A stretch of 64,000 nucleotides of DNA from Chlorophyllum brunneum. Taxonomy: Eukaryota; Basidiomycota; Agaricomycetes; Agaricales; Agaricaceae. The stretch is from assembly GCA_963576785.1 (NCBI GenBank), contig OY756148.1, positions 248,001 through 312,000 on the forward strand. The letters run 5' to 3'. This document shows positions 56,928 through 64,000 of the stretch, in pieces. The number at the start of each line of letters is the position of its first letter. Position 1 is the stretch's first letter. The notes beneath the pieces are model-generated. The model searched no databases. It was not told the origin of the DNA and saw only the letters and a list, made by a program, of their open reading frames with translations. A program made the translations under genes and the position numbers.

Positions 56928-58907
56928 TCATCTTGTTCGTGTGAAGATTTCATCTATCTGAGGTCTGAACGCATCTTCCACAGCTCTGCGACGAATGTTA
57001 CCCTTGGTAGCTGTTCGAGGTAGTGTTGACTTGGGCACAACAACAATCATATCTGGAGATACAATCTGTTCGTGCAAGTAACGTCTTGAATGGAACAATC
57101 GAATTTTGCGGAAGATCTCCTTTTTCAGTTTGTCTTGATTCATCTCTACACCAGGTTCGATGAACATGACGGGTGAAGGACGACCTGTTCCGACTACAAC
57201 ACATTCAGCAATGAGAGTTCCACACATTGCTCTGGCGTTGTCTTCAATTGCCTTTGTATCGCAACGTAAACTGTTCTCTGACTTGATCCAATCATCGTCT
57301 CGTCCGCGGAAGAGGTAGAAACCGGGCATGACTTCCTGGAAGAGATCCCCGGTGTGGAAATGACCATCCTTGTGTCGGAGTGAGACATGTGGACAATCGG
57401 GGGATTCGGCGAGGATGACAAGCTCGAAGAGTTCGGCCGTGGAGCGGTATGCAGACTGATTTTCGGTGGATGGGGGGGAAGTGGAAACGAAGCGGTATGA
57501 AGTGCCGGGGAGAGGCGCCACCAAGGCCGGATTGCGTTCACACCCGCCTGATAGGAGCATTCCGCCAACTTCTGTACTACCGAACAGGTTCTAGGTGAGG
57601 CGTTAGTACCAAAGCCGTAAATCATGTTTGAAGGCTTGAATAGAAACGTACTCTGATCCTGATCCCATTTTTGAAGGCCCACTGTTCTTCTTCGCGCGGG
57701 AGTGGAAGACCGGAATATAGGACGTCGTCGAGAGCTACGAGCATCGATAACAGCCTGGGGTTCTGACGTGATGCACGAAGGTGGTTTCCGAGAAAGGTAG
57801 CGAACTGGTTGAGGCGGTTCAGACCGCAACGAACAATCATATCAACGAGCTCCTCAGGTGAGAAGTTGAGAACGGTGGGCTGGACTACGCAACCGCCGTG
57901 CTGAAGTGTGCCAATGAACACTGTTGTGCGTGTCAGATACATTCTTGGATAATGAGCTTTGGCAATGTACTCACAGAATGACTGCGCAATATGACACATG
58001 CTACCCCTGTTGAAAGGTATTAGATCAAAATGTGATTTAGGCTAATGGAAGATACGAACATGACTACTGTCACATCCTGTCGATGGGGGTTGCGAGGATA
58101 TGATATTGAGTACGATTTGTCCAGGACGGTCGTTAGCCATCGGTAATTGCATGGCACTAGTTTGGGGCTTCCTGATGTTGAGCCGCTGGTATGGAAGATG
58201 AACACGATGTCCTCCTGGGTGACATCGAGGAGTGGCGGTGGTGGTACTGTCTGGAGATCGAGGGTGCGTGCATCTACTGCCAGGTGTGCTGGTACCGGGC
58301 AATCTCCAAGGATATTCGAGAATGACGAGTCGTGCACGAGGGCTCTTGCACCGGCTCGTTGCATGAGCTCGTAAATTACGACGGGATTAGGTAGGCGTAT
58401 GCTGAATAGTTGAGGAATGTAACCCGCTCGGGAAAGACCATAGATATGAAGAACATCAGTGTAGAGGAAACCGCTTAACCTGGAGCAGGGTTAGAGGGGG
58501 GACAACGAGTAAATACGAAAAGGGACATACCAGACTCCAATAACCGAACGTGGGGGGATGCCATCACCCCTTAGGGTCTGTGTCCAGTACTTTGCGAACG
58601 TCTCTACATCACGATGGAATTGCTGGTATGTTATAGACCTCCAGCTCTTGATACGGTTGGTGGAGGCATCGAGTTCGGGTGTTCTGAAGACAGCGGCGGA
58701 AGCGAACCGGGCGGCGCTGGCCTCGAGAACGGTAAGATGTGTCTTGAGCATAGACCTGGGAGGGGAGGGGGTGTTGAAGGGTAGAGGGATTGAATAGTTG
58801 TTGGTCCATAGCGGTATGGCCTTTAATAGTTGTCCTGGTTGGGCTGGTATTGGTACCCGAGTCAAATCCGGGCATAGGAACAGGAGGGGGTAGATCTCGG
58901 CTGGCAA
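56928..58907 (-). CDS. Stand-alone adenylate-forming enzyme (AMP-binding family)
   Basis: An acyl-CoA-synthetase-like ligase that would activate a carboxylic acid as an acyl-adenylate. After LLKAIPLWTNN and MLKTHLTVLEASAARFAS, an intron near 58482-58531 joins GVWLSGFLYTDVLHIYGL. The core P-loop motif is VFIFHTSGSTSGSPKLV (about 58195). NLFGSTEVGGMLL follows, then HFHTGDLFQEVMPGFYLFRG (the TGD motif) and ENSLRCDTKAIEDNARA. The C-terminal subdomain has the lysine-containing LPRTATKGNIRRRAVEDAF. The protein stops soon after this motif: no carrier-protein or reductase domain follows before 56928, unlike fungal adenylate-forming reductases. The start is unclear. No ATG opens the frame at 58907, and the next in-frame ATG (MLKTHL) is near 58750; a short upstream exon may be missing. 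The substrate is unknown. Confidence 0.87.
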
Positions 58908-60388
58908 TCTGGCTTGATGTCAACATTTGGGTAGGACAAGAATAGGATTCCAAGATTACTGATGAAACGTGAGGGACGCGCCCGCAGATGGATTGCGGAC
59001 ACATTCTGAGTCATGGTCCAAACAGTGGTTCCAAGTGTGCGGAAAGTCGACGAGAGAGGGCGTTGAGTCAGCAAATCATCCGTGTTTGTTGGCACACATG
59101 GTGTTCGGATAAGAAGGTTAAACCAGAAGTTGCAAGATGCAGCAAACGAGGCCGCAAGCGGCTAGAGGCATCTTTGGGTGACAGCTTGGTGAGGTTACAG
59201 CCACGGAGTGACGGACGCCAATGAGAATATTCACTGCCCACAGCCTCTTCTGATCTCTCGTGCCTTGTATTCGTATGTTGCTCCCACGCACTAGAGAGTT
59301 TTCCGTGCGCCATATCATCCATCTCGTCGCCAAGTGTTCCGTTTGCTGCACTGCGAGGCTGTAGATCCTTCCCCGTAATAATCACTCCCAATTGGCGTCA
59401 CAAATTAGTTTCCTGAGCGCTGTTTGATTGTTGTCAAAGGCTGTCCATATTCGACACCATGAATTGTCTGTGCAGTGCCAGGCAGCTTTTATGGCCTCTT
59501 CTCTGGTTCCCCTCAACCTCATTACCCTCCGGGATAACAGAGTGCCCGTACATAGCGCTTAAATCACAGACCAACAGCCAAGTCCCAGACTAGGCCTTTC
59601 AAACGTGGAAATGACCTGCGTTCTAGCCCATAATGACATTGATCGCTGGTCGCCGGACCTCAAAGGATAATCTTAGACGCAATTTACTCATCATCAGAGC
59701 GGGGCGGCTCCCAGAGTGATGCGAACATTTCGCTTTACGAAGAAGCCCAACTTCAGGTCTCAGGTGGACCAGTGGGCTGAATATGGCAAAGGTCCATGAC
59801 AAGACTTCTAAGCTTACTCACGTATGCGAGTCGGAGGGCGGAAGATGTAGATGACTCAGTTCGCAACCGTTTATGGATTACATCCTCTCTAACCCCCAAT
59901 TTCGATAAGACTGAAGCACAATCTGTTTCGAAAATTTTTCCTCACTGCCTCCTCGCAATGAACTCGCACGCTTGGGAATAAGCCATTGATTTGCTGTATC
60001 CTATTCACATTTGCCAGACAGGATCAACTAATGAGGCGATTTGGGCAACTGCTGCATCACGAGGTCGTGATGTGAGCGTTGGATTCCTGCAAATTGCTCT
60101 TGGGAGGCGATGGCATAGCGTTGGTCGATTCTGCCTCGGATCATAGGGCGGGCCGCTTTCCCGCAACGGATCGAAGGGTGTGACAGTGGGCGTGACCTTG
60201 AACATTTGTATGTTTGTCCGTCTGTCTGTTTGTTTTCTGTGGCTGACCGTCCTGGTGATGATTGGAATGCTAGTTCTAGCTACGCAGATGTTCTATCGTC
60301 CCACTTTCTTCCCTTTTTCTCGCTGGTCGAGCTGTCATTCTCTCCGTTTCATCGCTCTGGAAGCAGTCCTTGAACTCACACTAGCCCC
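58908..60388. other. Intergenic between divergent genes
   Basis: About 1.5 kb separating the adenylate-forming enzyme (minus) from the membrane protein (plus). Short frames on both strands carry no recognised features. A hydrophobic frame at 60180-60392 (LSVCFLWLTVLVMIGMLVLA) could be an upstream leader or signal exon of the next gene, but I cannot link it. Confidence 0.4.
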
Positions 60389-62671
60389 ATGAGCCGGCCA
60401 CTCACCACTGCTCTCTACAATCAATCCGCCGGGGGGTACGAGGTGTTACACGCTGCGGATCTTGATGTCTGGGTAGCCTATGATGGTGGAGCTATCATTG
60501 TAATGCAGGGCGCTGGCACAGGGCATAGTGGTGATACTGATGCAAATTCCGGTGATCTGCGCACTCCAGCTGGAGCTTCGCACGCAGATGAAACAATGAC
60601 AGTGGTGGGTGTTGGCTATTCGTTTCTACCACCGAACAGGTACTAACTATAGCTATTTTTTTGATCCTCGCGTTAGATTACCGTACCCGCTGTCACCATA
60701 GACGGCGCTGATGGGAACCCAACCGTTATCCCAGTGCTCCCTACATCACCACGTCCTACACAATCACCCGTTGAATTGTCGACTATCAGTCCGTCAGCAG
60801 AACTTCCCACCCTCATGTCCGCAACCCAGGCACCGAGCACCCAAAGCTTATTCCCAACCTCCGAAACTCCGGCCACCACACTCTCGAACATGATGACTCC
60901 ATCACTGACATCAGAGCCTGTGTCGGTCGCTACAACCTCCATGTCTGCAAGCCCCTCCATCTCGGCCGTGGTTCCGACTGAGCCTGCGACTACCATCGCC
61001 GCGCGTCCTGCTCCTACGCCATCAGACTATCTATCTCACTCTCCACCACATTACGTTGCCATTATATTGGGGTCCATCGCAGGCGTCACCACCCTAGCGG
61101 CACTCATAGCTTGGGCTTTTCGGAGACAAGCACATGCAAAGCGTCGCCGCTTGGCCGACTCCGCCGCGAAGCTCCCGTGGGTCTATTACTCAACAGGCGG
61201 GAATGATGATAATGGGTCGACTGGTCCACCTGTTGCACCTGACATTGAAAATGCAATGCAAAACACGAATACGGAAACGGGAATAATGAATCTTGGCAGT
61301 CGAGAGGACATGGCATGTGTACAAGCATGGGAACCTAGAGGGGATCGGGACGTTGGCGAGCCCAAGCGGTCCGGATCCTGTGTTGACAGAAAGCCGCGGC
61401 CCCCTTTCATCGCACAACAAATCCCTTCATGCGAGCTTTTTTCTCGGTATTCTGGCCGAGAGTTCATGAGCAACCGTACTGCGTCGCCATGTGTCAATCG
61501 TATATCTTTAGGCAGCATTGACCCACATATCCAAGTGGAAACCCTCGGGAGAGGTTCTCCATTGCTCATCACGAACCAAGTTCCTGGAGACATATCTACA
61601 TGTTCTAGTCAAGAAGATGGTCTTCCTTGTCCGGCACACGGCTCTTTGTCACCACATTCTGAAATTGGAACACCTCGGGAGCTCGTGCCGATGCCGAGGT
61701 TTCTAGGGTTGGACGGCGAAGGACTGAATATCCCATGGGAAGAGAAGACCTTATCCTCTAACGAAGGCCTAGCAGAAACGAAAACGAGGTCGCGAATCAT
61801 GTCGGCTGAACACATTCGTAAGACATGGGACCGCAGCGCCCCAAATCCTGTCGAAGACCCCTTTCTCGCAGTTAGCGAAACAACGAATCGAGAGCCCGAG
61901 GGTGAGGGATGGGCTAACTCCATAAAGTCCAATGTTGTCAACGCTTTCAACGCTGTTGCTGCGACCCTGCCCATGGCTGCTGCGATCAAAGAAGGAAAAA
62001 TGGACCCTGATAGGTTGACTCCCGCACGTCCAAAAAGGTCTTCAAAGCGCGGAGGGTTACTACGGTATTCAAGTTCCAATTCAAACAAGCCTAATTTATC
62101 CACGTCCCTGGATCGCAAGGGTACCATCATTTCTTTGGCATCCGACCCATGGAGTTTGGTCGAAACTGGAAGTAACAACGGCATCGTGCACGTACACTTG
62201 CCAGCCTCAGATACTTGCTCAAACTTGAGTCATGAAACATCGGGTTCGGGTTTGGCCGTCTCTGACTCCGTTCTGGATACCATACTTCGCAGTTACGAGC
62301 CTTTGCACATAAAGAAGAAACTTTCGACGACGCCACTTTCGAAACGCCGATCCTCTGTTTTGAGTAAGGATTCAAGGTCTCGAATTACCGCTTCTCGGAG
62401 CTCAAGTGCCATTGGTTCCGTTTCTCCTAAACGTCATCGAAAGACGACAAGCTGTAGTAGTATCAAGCGTAAGGTAACCATCGATAGGCGATCCAGCCCA
62501 TTGTACTCACGGACTACATCGTTGGCATCGGTTTCGTCTGCCACTTCTGCTCTGTCTATCGTTACTGGTACCGATGGTATAGTAAGGACAAGATCGCCGG
62601 CCAGGGAAGCGTTGAAGAATAGGAGGAGAAAGGCGAAGAGGTTGAAGGAGGTGTCCATAACTTTGGAGTAG
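60389..62671 (+). CDS. Single-pass membrane protein with Ser/Thr/Pro-rich ectodomain and long basic cytoplasmic tail
   Basis: The family is not recognised. An opening exon from ATG 60389 ends near 60605 (DETMTV); an intron (about 60606-60676) joins it in phase to ITVPAVTIDGADGNPTV. The next about 100 residues are Ser/Thr/Pro-rich, typical of O-mannosylated cell-surface stalks. One transmembrane helix, YVAIILGSIAGVTTLAALIA, is followed by WAFRRQAHAKRRR, giving an outside-N, inside-C topology. The cytoplasmic tail of about 520 residues has low-complexity polar sequence. It includes a hydrophobic patch (NAFNAVAATLPMAAAI), several Ser/Arg-rich clusters (KRRSSVLSKDSRSR, KRHRKTTSCSS) and a very basic end (KNRRRKAKRLKEV). 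No signal peptide is coded at this start; an upstream exon may supply it. The layout resembles Mid2/Wsc-type wall sensors, but there is no cysteine-rich WSC domain. Confidence 0.8.
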
Positions 62672-64000
62672 CTCATGTGTTGGAATGTCGTCCTTAGCAT
62701 TCCAGACATATGTCTTTGCATAATTGACGGCAACTTGTGCGTATGGTCATCGGCGTTCAATGGAAGTAGATACGTACACATGTATGATAGCCTCGATGCA
62801 TCCTACCATCGCAACAGGCCGATGGGCTATATTTGGTTCTATTGCCAGCGCCAAACAAGGATTTGAACTTTTTTAGACAAGTCCCTCTGAATGTTGCGAT
62901 TCCAAGCTAACTGTTGCTCTTCCATTACATCGAACGATACGTATATCCTGGTATGGACAAACCTTTTTCAATGCTCGGATGACCTCTGGATAAGGATTCC
63001 TTACAGTATTTCCCCCGGTTTAGACCCTACCAAAGTTGGCTATATGACACTTCCGATTTCTGAAAAGCCTATATGACCTGCTGTCCTACCCCTATCCATA
63101 TAATAATGTCCATATCTTTCGGCGCCGATGCTCACGTTCAAGACCCTGAAGTGAACTGCACACTTGCCTGTAAATGGGCTTTCTCTTTTTGTTTGTTCAT
63201 GATCAGAACTTTATCCTGGTTGTTGTGGATGAACGACGAGACGCTGGTTCTTCATCAAGGGACTATTCGGAAGGTGGAACGTTTGAGAACCCTTAGGTCT
63301 ATCTATTGAGAACCTCGGTGTGCCACAATCAAAGCACCCTTGTGGACCATCGTCTCAGGAATCAATAAAGCTTACTTGAGTTTTATTAGGTATGTGTTAG
63401 AATAAAGAAGGTTAGGTGGCGTTAACTTTGATACGTAGCAAGTTTAAAATTAAATTAAAAGAGGCTCTAGAAAATTGCGCAAGCCGTTCGGCGAGGAAGC
63501 GAGTTTGTGACCGATGTTTCGTGTTTCTTCGATGGAGGTCCTACCCTATGCCCTGAACAAAGAAGATATGATTGCCCCGGGTGTCGTCTTGGGTTATTGC
63601 GGATCATCGCAATGTAGGCTAAGAATACTGAGTTTGGTTTGGGAGTATTTTACAATCTTATATAATGTAGGAAGTAGGTTGGTGTCTCCTGGATTTTAAA
63701 AGTGAAACGGTATACCCTGCAAAGGGAGAGAGAGACGTGTACGGAGCCGTATACCAGTAGTGGGTGTGTTACTGTTGATAGCGACAAGCGGTTCTGCCGA
63801 TCTCCCCCCACACACACCGGCGGTACACCCAATCGGACTTTTCTTCCCGTGAATCCTCGTTGCAAATGTATTCTCGACTGTGAGTCCCTATTTTCAGGAT
63901 TGCAACGGGATGATAGTTCAACCTTCGAGCTGAATTGAAGCGCCTCGTGTACGGCAATCAACGACCGAAATTTCCTTGCAGAATCTACCCCTCGCACTTT
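62672..64000. other. Intergenic to window end
   Basis: The 3' flank of the membrane-protein gene followed by about 1.3 kb with short frames only (for example plus 63073-63309, minus 63997-63650). No recognisable gene, RNA or repeat. Confidence 0.5.

Overview
This window comes from the nuclear genome of a filamentous basidiomycete, most likely a mushroom-forming Agaricomycete. Genes are split by many short introns (about 45-65 bases, GT..AG). The predicted proteins are typical of that group: a NACHT NTPase with the agaricomycete GFFSGAH / GAEFDS / PPPRCHPGT N-terminal signature, an ankyrin-DHHC palmitoyltransferase (Akr1), eEF1B-gamma, a GPI-anchor-like GH79 enzyme and a two-finger GATA factor. 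No bacterial-style operons, tRNA genes, CRISPR arrays or intact transposons were seen. All calls come from reading the sequence; no database search was run.

Layout. 0.8-2 kb: a degenerate seven-transmembrane protein gene. 3.4-4.9 kb: a secreted protein with aerolysin-like beta-barrel character. 5.4-7.0 kb: eEF1B-gamma (minus). 7.6-10.9 kb: two tandem, decayed copies of an alpha/beta hydrolase gene. 11-13.7 kb: the NACHT gene, convergent with the Akr1-type gene (14-16.6 kb, minus). 16.6-22.4 kb: gene-poor. 22.4-25.6 kb: GATA factor (minus). 25.6-34.7 kb: a second, 9 kb gene-poor block. 34.7-37 kb: long-chain acyl-CoA synthetase. 38.5-40.9 kb: GH79 glycosidase. 41.5-44 kb: Hpc2/ubinuclein-type HIR chaperone subunit. 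45.4-46 kb: membrane-protein relic. 46.4-47.3 kb: NAD(P)-binding protein (minus). 49-50.3 kb: HSL-type alpha/beta hydrolase (minus). 50.9-53.5 kb: acylaminoacyl-peptidase (minus), head to head with tyrosyl-DNA phosphodiesterase 1 (53.6-56.2 kb). 56.9-58.9 kb: stand-alone adenylate-forming enzyme (minus). 60.4-62.7 kb: single-pass membrane protein with a long cytoplasmic tail.

The housekeeping genes (translation, DNA repair, chromatin, lipid activation, protein palmitoylation) look intact, and five exon models sum to whole codons. They are interspersed with accessory genes and relics: the NACHT protein, the aerolysin-like protein and the damaged hydrolase and membrane-protein copies. The most striking structural theme is very small internal exons (9, 13 and 26 nt) in three unrelated enzyme genes; two of them lie at or beside active-site motifs. 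The GATA factor combines an AreA-like N-terminal region, two C-X2-C-X17-C-X2-C fingers and four C-terminal HPPM motifs.
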